Shown here: in pieces, positions 21,888 through 29,670 of the stretch
Position numbering within the stretch: position 1 is the stretch's first letter
Layout of the letters: the number at the start of each line of letters is the position of its first letter
Source: Xenophilus azovorans DSM 13620
Lineage (GTDB): Bacteria; Pseudomonadota; Gammaproteobacteria; Burkholderiales; Burkholderiaceae_C
DNA: 64,000 nt
NCBI RefSeq assembly: GCF_000745855.1
Contig: NZ_JQKD01000003.1
Location: 62,001-126,000, forward strand
Direction of reading: 5' to 3'
Made by a program: the position numbers and the translations under genes
Notes under the pieces: generated by a model
What the model saw: the letters and a program-made list of their open reading frames with translations, nothing else
Databases searched by the model: none
Told to the model about the DNA's origin: nothing

Positions 21888-22898
21888 TCAGGCCCCCTTC
21901 ACGTCGAGGCCGGCCTTGACGAGAAGCTCCTTCCACATCGGCCGCTCCTTCCGGTAGGTGGCGAAGAACTGCTCGCTGGTGCTGCCCACCGGGGCCATGC
22001 CGTTGTCGATGATCTTGCCGTAGACCTCGGGGGTGTTCACCGCCGCCTGGTACTCGGCCGACAGCCGCTGGACGATGGGCGCCGGCGTCCCGGCCGGCGC
22101 GATCACGCCGACCCAGCCGGGGTTCATCGCGAACACGGGCGCGGTCCAGCCCTGCTCCACCAGCGTGGGAAGGTCCGGCATGTTCTTCAGCCGCTGGGTG
22201 CCCGAGACGCCGATCATGCGCAGCTTGCCCGACTCGGCGTACGGCCTGGCGGTGGAAGGCGCGAAGAAGGCGCAGTTGAGCTGGCCGCCCAGGAAGTCCT
22301 GCATCAGCGGCGTTTCGCCCTTGTAGGGCGAATGGACCATGCCGGCCTGCTGCGAATCGCTCACCTCCATCAGCGCCACGTGCCCGTAGTGGCCGATGGC
22401 GGTCGAGCCGTAGCTCAGCTTGCCCTTGTTGGTCCGCACCCACTTGAGGAAGTCCGCGCCGTCCTTCACCGGCACCGACGCGGCCACGCACAGCACCATC
22501 GGCACCGTGGCCACCAGGCTGATGTAGCTGAAGTCGGTGTCCGCGTTATAGGGAACCTCGGCGTTCAGCAGCGGGCTCGCGATGATGCTGGAGGATGCCG
22601 TCGCACCGATGGTGTAGCCGTTCGCGGCGGCCTTGGCGACGGCCGTCACGCCCACCATGCCGCCGGCCCCCGCCCGGTTGTCGATGACCACCGGCTGCCC
22701 GATCTTCTCGGAAACCTGCTTGCTCACGATGCGCATCACCAGGTCCGTGACGCCGCCGGCCGCGTAGGGCACGATGAACCGGATCGACTGGTTCGGATAG
22801 CCGCCCTGGGCGAGGGCGCGCGGCCCCAGACCGAGCAGCCCGGCGCCTGCGGCCGCATGGGCCAGCAGATGCCGGCGGGAAAGGACGCGGTCGTGCAT
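21888..22898 (-). CDS. Bug/TctC-family receptor with Tat signal
   Basis: This 336-residue receptor has a twin-arginine signal (LSRRHLLAHAAAGAGLLGLG, cleavage near ALAQ). The mature protein has the standard Bug motifs FIVPYAAGG, NRAGAGGMVGVTAVAKA, HSPYKGETPLMQDFLGGQ and DLPTLVEQG. AGGAGA lies 6 nt upstream of the ATG at 22898. It is closest in layout to the Tat receptor at 26698 on the other side of the divergent promoter, which suggests duplication. No cognate membrane transporter is encoded here. Confidence 0.9.
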   Translation of the reverse strand: MHDRVLSRRHLLAHAAAGAGLLGLGPRALAQGGYPNQSIRFIVPYAAGGVTDLVMRIVSKQVSEKIGQPVVIDNRAGAGGMVGVTAVAKAAANGYTIGATASSSIIASPLLNAEVPYNADTDFSYISLVATVPMVLCVAASVPVKDGADFLKWVRTNKGKLSYGSTAIGHYGHVALMEVSDSQQAGMVHSPYKGETPLMQDFLGGQLNCAFFAPSTARPYAESGKLRMIGVSGTQRLKNMPDLPTLVEQGWTAPVFAMNPGWVGVIAPAGTPAPIVQRLSAEYQAAVNTPEVYGKIIDNGMAPVGSTSEQFFATYRKERPMWKELLVKAGLDVKGA

Positions 22899-22948
22899 TG
22901 CAGTCTCCTGTGAAGTACGGCCGGGTCGAGGCGCCCAGCCTGGACCGG

Positions 22949-22992
22949 ATCCTAGGAACCGCCCCAGGCGCGGCCATCGTCGATTGAGACGA
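22949..22992 (-). promoter_or_regulatory. Palindromic promoter module before a Bug receptor gene (copy 6)
   Basis: Read on the minus strand the site is TCGTCT-N4-CGACGA (22977-22992, one mismatch in the left arm), followed exactly 20 nt later by CCTAGGAT (22956-22949). The leader to the receptor ATG at 22898 would be about 44 nt. It is back to back with copy 7; the palindrome centres are 48 bp apart. Confidence 0.65.
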
Positions 22993-23024
22993 TTTCGCAC
23001 GCCCTGCCCGGCCCGCGGGCCGAT

Positions 23025-23068
23025 TCGTCGTTTGCGACGATGCCCGCGCACGGGCCCTTTCCTAGCAT
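23025..23068 (+). promoter_or_regulatory. Palindromic promoter module before the dehydrogenase-kinase operon (copy 7)
   Basis: TCGTCG-N4-CGACGA lies at 23025-23040 and CCTAGCAT at 23061-23068, again with 20 nt between. A start of transcription near 23075 would allow either a nearly leaderless ATG at 23077 or the TTG at 23113, which has a strong AGGAG site 6 nt upstream. Confidence 0.65.
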
Positions 23069-23112
23069 GCGCTGACATGCCGGTGCACCACGCGCCGCCA
23101 CAGGAGACGCAC

Positions 23113-24387
23113 TTGGATTTCGACATTCCCGAGGACATCCGCCGCACGCTGAACGAGATCGACGCCTTCGTCGAGCGCGAGCTGGTGCCGCTGGAGCAGG
23201 CCCATCCCCAATACTTCGACCATCGCCGCGAGTTCGCCCGCACCGACTGGGAACGCGACGGCATCCCGAGCGCCGGCTACGAGGCCGTGGTGCGCGAGGC
23301 GCGCGACCGCTGCGACCGCGCCGGCTTCCTGCGCATGGGCCTGCCCCGGTCGGTGGGTGGCCAGGAGGCCTCGAACCTCGCCGTCGTCATCATCCGCGAG
23401 CACCTCTCGGCGCGCGGCATCGGGCTGCAGGGCAACCTGCACGACGAACAGTCGGTGGTGCCCAGCATCCCGATGGTGCACCTGATGGAGAAATTCGGCT
23501 CGCCCGAGCAGAAGGCACGCTACCTGGAAGGGCTGGTCACCGGCGACGACTTCATCGCCTTCGCGCTGACCGAGCCCGACCACGGCAGCGACGCCACCTG
23601 GCTGGAGACCACCGCGGTGCGCGACGGCGATCACTGGATCCTGAACGGCAGGAAGCGCTTCAACAGCGGCGTGCACAAGGCCAGCGCCGACCTGGTCTTC
23701 GCGCGGACCTCGGGCCAGCCAGGCGATGCCGACGGCATCACCGCCTTCCTGGTGCCGATGGACACGCCGGGCCTGAAGGTGGAGTACTACCACTGGTGCT
23801 TCAACATGCCCTCGGACCACGCCGAGGTCTCGGTGAACGACATGCGGGTGCCGCACTCGGCCGTCGTCGGCCGGATCGGCCACGGCCTGGACGTGGCGCA
23901 GAACTTCGTGCACCAGAACCGCATCCGGCAGGCCGCGCAGAGCGTGGGCGTGGCGCGCTACTGCGTGCAGGAGTCGGTGAAGTACGCCCGGGCGCGCAAG
24001 ACCTTCGGCCGCCCGATCGCGCAGCACCAGGCGATCCAGTTCCCCATCGCGGAGATGCACGCCGAGGTGGAGATGCTGCGCAGCTACGTGTTCAAGGTCG
24101 CCAACGAGCTCGACCGCAAGCCGGCCGAGAGCGTGAGCGACCAGGTGGCGATCGCGAACTTCCGCGCCAACCGCCTCGCCTGCAACGCGGCCGACCTGGC
24201 GATGCAGGTGCACGGCGGCATCGGCTACACGCGCGGCAAGCCCTTCGAGCACATCTACCGGCATTTCCGGCGCTATCGCATCACCGAGGGGTCGGACGAG
24301 GTGCAGATCCGCAAGATCGCGGCCTACCTGTTCGGCTATGCCGGCCCCGGGAAGCAGCCGGCAGCGAAGAAGGACACGGGCGCATGA
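23113..24387 (+). CDS. Acyl-CoA dehydrogenase of the ACAD10/11-LvaC-like type
   Basis: This roughly 424-residue dehydrogenase has an enlarged N-terminal helical domain (DIPEDIRRTLNEIDAFVERE, YFDHRREFARTDWERDGIPS). The FAD and substrate segments are FALTEPDHGSDATWLET, GRKRFNSGVHKASADLVF and MQVHGGIGYTRGKPFEHIYRH. The catalytic glutamate is present in ITEGSDEVQ. Enzymes of this layout sit beside ACAD10/11-like kinases, as here, and LvaC of the levulinate pathway is a described example of this kind of partner. The start is taken as TTG 23113 because of AGGAG 6 nt upstream; ATG 23077 would add 12 residues. It overlaps the CoA-transferase by 4 bp. Confidence 0.88.
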   Translation: MDFDIPEDIRRTLNEIDAFVERELVPLEQAHPQYFDHRREFARTDWERDGIPSAGYEAVVREARDRCDRAGFLRMGLPRSVGGQEASNLAVVIIREHLSARGIGLQGNLHDEQSVVPSIPMVHLMEKFGSPEQKARYLEGLVTGDDFIAFALTEPDHGSDATWLETTAVRDGDHWILNGRKRFNSGVHKASADLVFARTSGQPGDADGITAFLVPMDTPGLKVEYYHWCFNMPSDHAEVSVNDMRVPHSAVVGRIGHGLDVAQNFVHQNRIRQAAQSVGVARYCVQESVKYARARKTFGRPIAQHQAIQFPIAEMHAEVEMLRSYVFKVANELDRKPAESVSDQVAIANFRANRLACNAADLAMQVHGGIGYTRGKPFEHIYRHFRRYRITEGSDEVQIRKIAAYLFGYAGPGKQPAAKKDTGA

Positions 24388-25601
24388 AGCAGAACGACGG
24401 ACGCGGCCCGTTGTCGGGCATCAGGGTCCTGGACCTGGCCTCGGTGATCATGGGCCCGGTGGCGGCCCAGCATCTGGCCGACATGGGCGCCGACGTGATC
24501 AAGGTCGAGGCGCCCGAGGGGGACCTCACCCGTTCGATCGGGCCGCGCAGGTCCAGCGACATGGGTGCGGTGTTCATCACCTGCAACCGCAACAAGCGCA
24601 GCGTGGTGCTCGATCTCAAGCAACCGCAGGCACGCGAGGTGCTGCACCGGCTGGTGGCGGGCAGCGACGTCCTGATCCACTCGGTGCGCAGCGCGCCCGC
24701 CCGCAAGATCGGCCTGACCTACGAGGAACTGCGCAAGCACAACGATCGCCTGGTGTACTGCCACGTCAAGGGCTATTCCGACGAGGGCGCCTACGCGGGC
24801 CAGCCGGCCTTCGACGACACCATGCAGGCCGAGAGCGGGCTCGCCATGCTGCAGTCGGTGGTGGCGGGCGAGCCGCGCTACGTGCCTTCGTCCATCGTCG
24901 ACAAGATCTGCGCCATCCACGCCGCCTACGCCGTGGTGCTGGCTCTGTTCGAGCGCGCCCGCAGCGGGCTGGGCCAGGAAGTGGAACTGCCGATGTTCGA
25001 GACGATCACGGCCTTCAACCTCACCGAGCACCTGTGGGGCCAGGCCTTCCAGCCGGCGCTCGGGCCGATGGGCTACGACAGCGTGCGCCGCGGCGTGCGC
25101 AAGCCCTATCCCACCCGGGACGGCCACCTGGCGTTCCTGCCCTATTCCGACCTGCACTGGCACAAGTTCTTCCACCTCGTCGGCCGGCCGGAGCTGGCGC
25201 AGGACCCGCGCTTCGCCACCTTCCCGGCGCGCCAGAAGAACTACGACGCCGTGTTCGGCTTCGTGCGCGACACGCTGAGCGGACGCACGACGGCCGAATG
25301 GGTGCAGCTCTTCGGCGAGGCCGACATCCCCATGTCGGCGGTCAACCAGATCGACGACATGCTGGAGCACCCGCACCTGGAGAGCGTGGACTTCTGGAAC
25401 CTGCGGGAGCATCCCACCGAAGGCCTGCTGCGCCTGCCGTCGAATCCGATCGGGCTGAGGCGCACGCCGCCTTCCATCCGCAGGCTGCCGCCGCGGCTGG
25501 GCGAGCACACGCGCGAGGTGCTGCGCGAGTTCGAATACGGCGCCGACGAGATCGAGCGCCTGGTCGCCGAGGGCGCGGCGCGCGAGGGGCCGCCGGCATG
25601 A
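24384..25601 (+). CDS. Class III CoA-transferase (CaiB/BaiF family)
   Basis: This 405-residue protein has the interlocked-dimer CoA-transferase fold. The N-terminus SGIRVLDLASVIMGPVAAQHLADMGADVIKVE fits, and Asp144 in AFDDTMQAESG aligns with the aspartate that forms the enzyme-bound acyl-CoA anhydride in formyl-CoA transferase. It should load the substrate with CoA from a donor such as succinyl-CoA, an alternative to the ATP-dependent ligases of the neighbouring clusters. The ATG overlaps the dehydrogenase stop. Its stop is followed directly by a 61-bp repeat. Confidence 0.88.
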   Translation: MKQNDGRGPLSGIRVLDLASVIMGPVAAQHLADMGADVIKVEAPEGDLTRSIGPRRSSDMGAVFITCNRNKRSVVLDLKQPQAREVLHRLVAGSDVLIHSVRSAPARKIGLTYEELRKHNDRLVYCHVKGYSDEGAYAGQPAFDDTMQAESGLAMLQSVVAGEPRYVPSSIVDKICAIHAAYAVVLALFERARSGLGQEVELPMFETITAFNLTEHLWGQAFQPALGPMGYDSVRRGVRKPYPTRDGHLAFLPYSDLHWHKFFHLVGRPELAQDPRFATFPARQKNYDAVFGFVRDTLSGRTTAEWVQLFGEADIPMSAVNQIDDMLEHPHLESVDFWNLREHPTEGLLRLPSNPIGLRRTPPSIRRLPPRLGEHTREVLREFEYGADEIERLVAEGAAREGPPA

Positions 25602-25662
25602 ACGCCCGCCCGGCCGCTCCGAGGGGCGCTCGCACCGCAGTGCGAGACGCGGAGGTCATCCG
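25602..25662 (+). repeat. 61-bp intergenic hairpin repeat, copy A
   Basis: This element fills the whole space between the CoA-transferase stop and the GTG start of the kinase gene. It contains the stem-loop TCGCACCGCAGTGCGA (25630-25645, arms TCGCAC and GTGCGA) and ends with GGAGGT 6 nt before the start codon, so it supplies the ribosome binding site. It matches copy B (36371-36431, opposite orientation) at about 50 of 61 positions with no gaps. This looks like a dispersed intergenic repeat that inserts between cotranscribed genes. Confidence 0.75.
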
Positions 25663-26676
25663 GTGAGCGCCACGCCCGACGCGCAGACCTTGCAGCAGCG
25701 GGTCGACACGCTGGCCCGCCGCCGCCTCGGCGCGGGCGAAGGCGCGCGCGACCTGCAGACGCTGACGGCCGGGGCCAACAAGGGCACCTGGGCCTTCCGC
25801 ACAGGCGGCACCGGCTTCATCCTGCAGCGCCAGGCGGCCTCGGGCGCGCCCGATCCCGACGCCGGGCCCGACGACTGGGTGCCCCACCTGGACGGCACGC
25901 AGGAATTCCAGGTGATGCGCGCGGCCGAGGCGGCCGACGTGCCCGTGCCGCGCGTGCGGCACATCCTGGTGCCGGACGACGGGCTGGGCGAAGGCGCCGT
26001 CACCGAGCGCATCGACGGCGAGACGATCCCCGCCCGGGTGCTGCGCCAGCCTGAACTCGCCGAGGCGCGGGGGCGCATGGCAGCGCAGTGCGGACGCATC
26101 CTCGCGGCGATCCACCGCGTGCCGGCCGACAGCCTCGGCTTCCTGCGGCGCTTCGATGCCCGCGAGACGCTGGCGCTCTTCGAGCGGACGCTGGACCGGG
26201 CGGGCATGCCGCTGCCGGCGCTGGAACTGGCGCTGCGCTGGGCACGCGCGCGCCTGCCGGGCCGCACCGGCACCGCGCTCGTGCACGGCGACTTCCGCAC
26301 CGGCAACTTCATCGTGGGGCCGGAGGGCATCCGCGCGGTGCTGGACTGGGAGATCGCGCACCTGGGCGACCCCATGGAGGACCTTGGCTACGTGTGCATG
26401 CGCACCTGGCGTTTCGGGGGCCGCCTGCCGGTGGGCGGCTTCGGCACGCGCGAGGACCTGTTCAATGCCTACGAGCAGGCCTCCGGCCAGGCGGTGGATC
26501 CGCAGCAGGTGCGCTTCTGGGAAGTGGTCGGCGCGATGCGCTGGGCACTGGGCTGCGTGCGGCGCGCGCATGCCTGGCGCCACCAGCACGAGCGCAGGCT
26601 GGAATTCGCCGCCGTCGGGCGGCGTATCGAGGAGCCGATCTACGATCTGCTCAATGTCATCGAGGGCCGCGACTGA
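25663..26676 (+). CDS. ACAD10/11-like phosphotransferase (APH fold)
   Basis: This 337-residue protein has the aminoglycoside-phosphotransferase/choline-kinase fold. The catalytic loop is VHGDFRTGNFIV (His208, Asp210, Asn215) and the metal-binding DFG equivalent is LDWEIAHLGDPMEDLGY. Homologues fused to or next to acyl-CoA dehydrogenases include mammalian ACAD10/11 and bacterial LvaA, which phosphorylate 4-hydroxyacyl-CoAs so that the phosphate can be eliminated. The neighbouring dehydrogenase supports such a role. GTG at 25663 follows GGAGGT from the repeat element. Antibiotic resistance is unlikely given this context. Confidence 0.87.
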   Translation: MSATPDAQTLQQRVDTLARRRLGAGEGARDLQTLTAGANKGTWAFRTGGTGFILQRQAASGAPDPDAGPDDWVPHLDGTQEFQVMRAAEAADVPVPRVRHILVPDDGLGEGAVTERIDGETIPARVLRQPELAEARGRMAAQCGRILAAIHRVPADSLGFLRRFDARETLALFERTLDRAGMPLPALELALRWARARLPGRTGTALVHGDFRTGNFIVGPEGIRAVLDWEIAHLGDPMEDLGYVCMRTWRFGGRLPVGGFGTREDLFNAYEQASGQAVDPQQVRFWEVVGAMRWALGCVRRAHAWRHQHERRLEFAAVGRRIEEPIYDLLNVIEGRD

Positions 26677-26697
26677 AGCCCCACCTGGAGACACAAC

Positions 26698-27702
26698 ATG
26701 CCCCGTTCCACCACCCGCCGCCATTTCCTGGCCCAGGCCGCCGCAGGCACCGCCGCACTCTCGCTGCGGCCCGAGGCGTTCGCCCAGTCCGACTGGCCCC
26801 GGCAGCCGATCAAGCTCATCGTGCCCTATGCCCCGGGCGGCGCCAACGACGTCACCCTGCGCCTGGTGAGCAAACAGGTGTCCGAGAAGCTCGGCCAGCC
26901 GATCCTCATCGACAACCACCCCGGCGCCGGCGGCGTGGTGGGCACCGGCATCGTGGCCCGGGCCGCGCCCGACGGCTACACGATCGGCGTGGGCGCCACG
27001 TCGACCCTGATCGCCACCCCGATGACCAATCCGGCCTCGAACGTCGACGTGGCCAAGGACCTCACGTTCGTGTCGCTGCTCGCCGTCGCCCCGATGGCGC
27101 TGGCGGTGAACCCATCCGTTCCGGTCAGGACGGCGGCCGAGCTGCCGGCCTACCTGAAGGCGCACAAGGGCAAGATGAGCTACGGCTCGATGGCGGTCGG
27201 TCACTTCGGCCACGTGGCCATCAAGGAAATGAGCGACCTGTACGACGCCGCCATGGTCCACTCGCCCTACAAGGGCGAGGCGCCGCTGGTTCAGGACCTC
27301 GTCGGCGGCCAGATCCAGATGGCGCTGGTGACGCCGCCGGGCGTGCGCGCCATGGCGGAGGCGGGCCGGCTGCGGCTGCTGGCAGTGACCGGCACCAAGC
27401 GGATCAAGCTGTTCCCCGACGTGCCCACCTTCGCCGAGCAGGGATTCGACAGCCCGCTGTTCCGCATGAACGCCGGGTGGATCGGCATCGTCGCGCCGGC
27501 CGGCACGCCGGCCGTGGCCGTGCGCCGGCTGGAGGCCGAATACGCCGCCGCCGTCCGGACGCCCGAAGTGAACCAGAAGCTCAGCGACCTGGGCCTGGAG
27601 CCGATCGGCGCGGACAGCGCGACGTTCGCCGCCACCTATGCGAGCGAAAAGGTGGTGTGGCGCGAATTGCTGGTGAAGGCCGGCGTCGAGGTCAAGGACT
27701 GA
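26698..27702 (+). CDS. Bug/TctC-family receptor with Tat signal
   Basis: This 334-residue receptor has a twin-arginine signal peptide (STTRRHFLAQAAAGTAALSL, cleavage near AFAQ). The mature domain has LIVPYAPGGANDVTLRL, NHPGAGGVVGTGIVARAAPDG, HSPYKGEAPLVQDLVGGQ and PDVPTFAEQGFDS. It lies 21 bp downstream of the kinase gene and is probably the last gene of the operon. Its 3' end overlaps the convergent phosphatase gene by 11 bp, so the two coding regions share bases. Confidence 0.9.
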   Translation: MPRSTTRRHFLAQAAAGTAALSLRPEAFAQSDWPRQPIKLIVPYAPGGANDVTLRLVSKQVSEKLGQPILIDNHPGAGGVVGTGIVARAAPDGYTIGVGATSTLIATPMTNPASNVDVAKDLTFVSLLAVAPMALAVNPSVPVRTAAELPAYLKAHKGKMSYGSMAVGHFGHVAIKEMSDLYDAAMVHSPYKGEAPLVQDLVGGQIQMALVTPPGVRAMAEAGRLRLLAVTGTKRIKLFPDVPTFAEQGFDSPLFRMNAGWIGIVAPAGTPAVAVRRLEAEYAAAVRTPEVNQKLSDLGLEPIGADSATFAATYASEKVVWRELLVKAGVEVKD

Positions 27703-28426
27703 GAAGCACCTCGTGCAGGCGCGCGCGGCGCTGCGGCGTGAGCGCCGCCGCCTGCTGCAGGTAGCGCGCGGTGCCGCCGAAGCCCTCGTCGATCAGATCG
27801 AAGGCTGCTTCGAGGAACTCGGCCCGGACGGTGCCCAGCACTTCCATGATCTCGGGCGCATAGCGCCGGCTCTCCCGCGGCTGGACGCGCTGGTTGGTGA
27901 GCAGGTAGTCCTCCAGGATCGTCTCGCGCGGAACGTCCAGCGCCGAGAGCAGCAGCGCGACCATGAAGCCGGTGCGGTCCTTGCCGGCGGCGCAATGCAC
28001 GACCAGCGGCCGCCCTGCGCGATCGAGCACGTGGGCGAAGAGGCTCGTGGCCTGGGCCTGGGCCTTGCGCACGAAGCCGCGGTAGGCCTCGGCCATGAAC
28101 GCGCGTGCCATCGCCGGTGTCAGGTCCTGCCCCGAGGCGATGGCCGTATCGAGTTTCAGCGCCACGCTGGGCTCGATCGGCAGCGAATGGACCACCGCCT
28201 GCGGCAGCGCACAGGCCTGCCGCAGGCGTTCGGAAGCGCCGCGCAGGTCGATCACGCAGACGTCCGCGCCGAGCCAGGCCGCCAGGTGCTCGATGTCTTC
28301 CGCATGCAGCTCGCCGAGCTGGCCCGAGCGCAGCAGGCGGCCGGGCGCAATGAAGCGGCCTTCGCGGGTACCCAGGCCGCCGAGATCCCTGAAGTTGGGT
28401 GCACCGCGCAGCATCACGCCTGTCAT
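27692..28426 (-). CDS. Tyrosine/phosphoinositide-type protein phosphatase
   Basis: This 244-residue protein has the CX5R phosphatase loop VHCAAGKDRTG (Cys145, Arg151) and the N-terminal NFRDLGG segment typical of bacterial PTP-like enzymes such as LipA/LmpA. GKDRT is also compatible with phosphoinositide or small-molecule phosphate esters. It sits in an operon with a DUF6285 protein and a crotonase, close to two kinase genes. It might therefore remove a phosphate placed by those kinases, but this is speculative. The ATG overlaps the DUF6285 stop by 4 bp. Confidence 0.85.
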   Translation of the reverse strand: MTGVMLRGAPNFRDLGGLGTREGRFIAPGRLLRSGQLGELHAEDIEHLAAWLGADVCVIDLRGASERLRQACALPQAVVHSLPIEPSVALKLDTAIASGQDLTPAMARAFMAEAYRGFVRKAQAQATSLFAHVLDRAGRPLVVHCAAGKDRTGFMVALLLSALDVPRETILEDYLLTNQRVQPRESRRYAPEIMEVLGTVRAEFLEAAFDLIDEGFGGTARYLQQAAALTPQRRARLHEVLLSP

Positions 28427-28785
28427 CGCGCGCTCGCCAGCCACTTGGGGTTGTTGATGCGAAGCGCGTCCTCGGTCGAGGCCCGAAGATGCGCGAGCAG
28501 TGCAGGATCGTCGACCGCGAAATCGCCGGCGCGGATCGCCCGTGCCAGCGCCGCTTCGAGCTCCTCCGGCGACCCGTCGCACCGCAGCAGCGCCTTCAGC
28601 CTCCGGACTTCGGCCGCGTTGGCAGCGGGGCCGAGCTCGATCTCGCGCCGCACGGTGGCGAGCACGCGCGACGCGATCCTCAATTGGAACTGGTGCACCG
28701 AAGAGACCTGCGGTGCGATCTCGGTCTCCAGATACGCCTGGACGATGGCGAGCAGGTCGGTGGAAAAGGGGCGGCTGTTGGGCAT
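28423..28785 (-). CDS. DUF6285 family protein (LvaB-like)
   Basis: This 120-residue, mostly helical acidic protein begins MPNSRPFSTDLLAIVQAYLE and has no signal peptide or cofactor motif. Its size and constant association with ACAD10/11-like kinases fit the DUF6285 family. The 12-kDa LvaB of the levulinate pathway, which is required by the kinase LvaA, appears to be a comparable small partner. Here the nearest kinases are at 29671 and 25663. It starts 9 bp after the crotonase stop and overlaps the phosphatase start. The family link is from memory of its layout, not from a search. Confidence 0.65.
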   Translation of the reverse strand: MPNSRPFSTDLLAIVQAYLETEIAPQVSSVHQFQLRIASRVLATVRREIELGPAANAAEVRRLKALLRCDGSPEELEAALARAIRAGDFAVDDPALLAHLRASTEDALRINNPKWLASAR

Positions 28786-28794
28786 GTCGGCACC

Positions 28795-29586
28795 TCACGC
28801 CTTCGTTTCCGGCCACGCGTACAGCGGCGGCTGCTTGTCGATGAAGCGGCGCGCAGCCTCCTTGTGGAAGGCGCTCTGCAGGCACAGCGCCTGGGCCAGC
28901 GCCTCCTGGGCGTAGACCTCGCGGCGCTCGCTCTCGAAGGCGTGGTTCATCACCGTCTTGGCGATGCCGATGGCGGCGGTGGGCGCATGCCGGAAACGCT
29001 CGGCATGCGCCAGCGCCGCCTGCACCACGTCGCCCTCGCAGACCTGCTGCACCAGGCCGATGGCAAGGGCTTCCCGGGCCTCCACCACCCTGGCGCTGAA
29101 GACCATGTCCTTGGCGCGCGCCAGGCCGATCGCGCGCGGCAGCAGATACATGCCGCCGGCGTCCGGCACGAAGCCCAGCCGTGCAAACACGCTGCAGAAG
29201 CGCGCGCGCGGCGAAGCCAGCACGATGTCGGCCGCCAGCACGAGCGACAGGCCGGCGCCGAAGGCCACGCCGTCGACGGCCGCAATGACCGGCTTCTCGA
29301 GATCGACGAGTTCGTCGAACCAGCGGTCCAGCCGCAGCAGGCGCTCGCGGCCCCCGAAGACCTCGTCCTGCGCCGGCTCCGGCTTCATGGCCTTGACGTC
29401 GCCGCCCGCGCAGAAATGCCCCCCCGCTCCGCAGATCACCACCGCCTTGACCGCAGGGTCGCGCAGCTGGGGGATCGAGGCCGCCAAGGCATCGCGCAGC
29501 GCCGGGTCCAGGGCATTGCGCGCCTCGGGGCGGTTCAGGGTGAGCACGGCGGTACCGCCGCGGCGTTCGATGAGCAGGACGTCCAT
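28795..29586 (-). CDS. Crotonase-fold isomerase, PaaG-like
   Basis: This 263-residue enoyl-CoA hydratase/isomerase-family protein has GAGGHFCAGGDVKAM and AVDGVAFGAGLSLVLAAD. Neither hydratase glutamate is present (GAGLSLV; CSVFARLGFVPDAGG), while the aspartate of FVPDAGG matches the catalytic aspartate of PaaG. It is most likely a double-bond isomerase. The ATG at 29586 is 35 bp from palindromic site copy 8, which may drive it and the divergent kinase from a single operator. Confidence 0.85.
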   Translation of the reverse strand: MDVLLIERRGGTAVLTLNRPEARNALDPALRDALAASIPQLRDPAVKAVVICGAGGHFCAGGDVKAMKPEPAQDEVFGGRERLLRLDRWFDELVDLEKPVIAAVDGVAFGAGLSLVLAADIVLASPRARFCSVFARLGFVPDAGGMYLLPRAIGLARAKDMVFSARVVEAREALAIGLVQQVCEGDVVQAALAHAERFRHAPTAAIGIAKTVMNHAFESERREVYAQEALAQALCLQSAFHKEAARRFIDKQPPLYAWPETKA

Positions 29587-29620
29587 GCATGGAGTCTGGC
29601 GCCGGGCGAGGCGCTTCGCG

Positions 29621-29664
29621 TCGTCGCATCCGACGATGCCGGGCCGCGTTCGCGCTCCTAGAGT
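29621..29664 (+). promoter_or_regulatory. Palindromic promoter module between a crotonase and a kinase gene (copy 8)
   Basis: TCGTCGCATCCGACGA lies at 29621-29636 and CCTAGAGT at 29657-29664 with 20 nt between, pointing at the kinase ATG at 29671. Transcription starting 7 nt after the -10-like box would begin at the ATG itself. On the other side, 21 nt from the palindrome, CCAGACT points at the divergent crotonase gene, so one site may serve both. This is the only divergent pair in the cluster with a single palindrome. Confidence 0.65.
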
Positions 29665-29670
29665 GCCGCC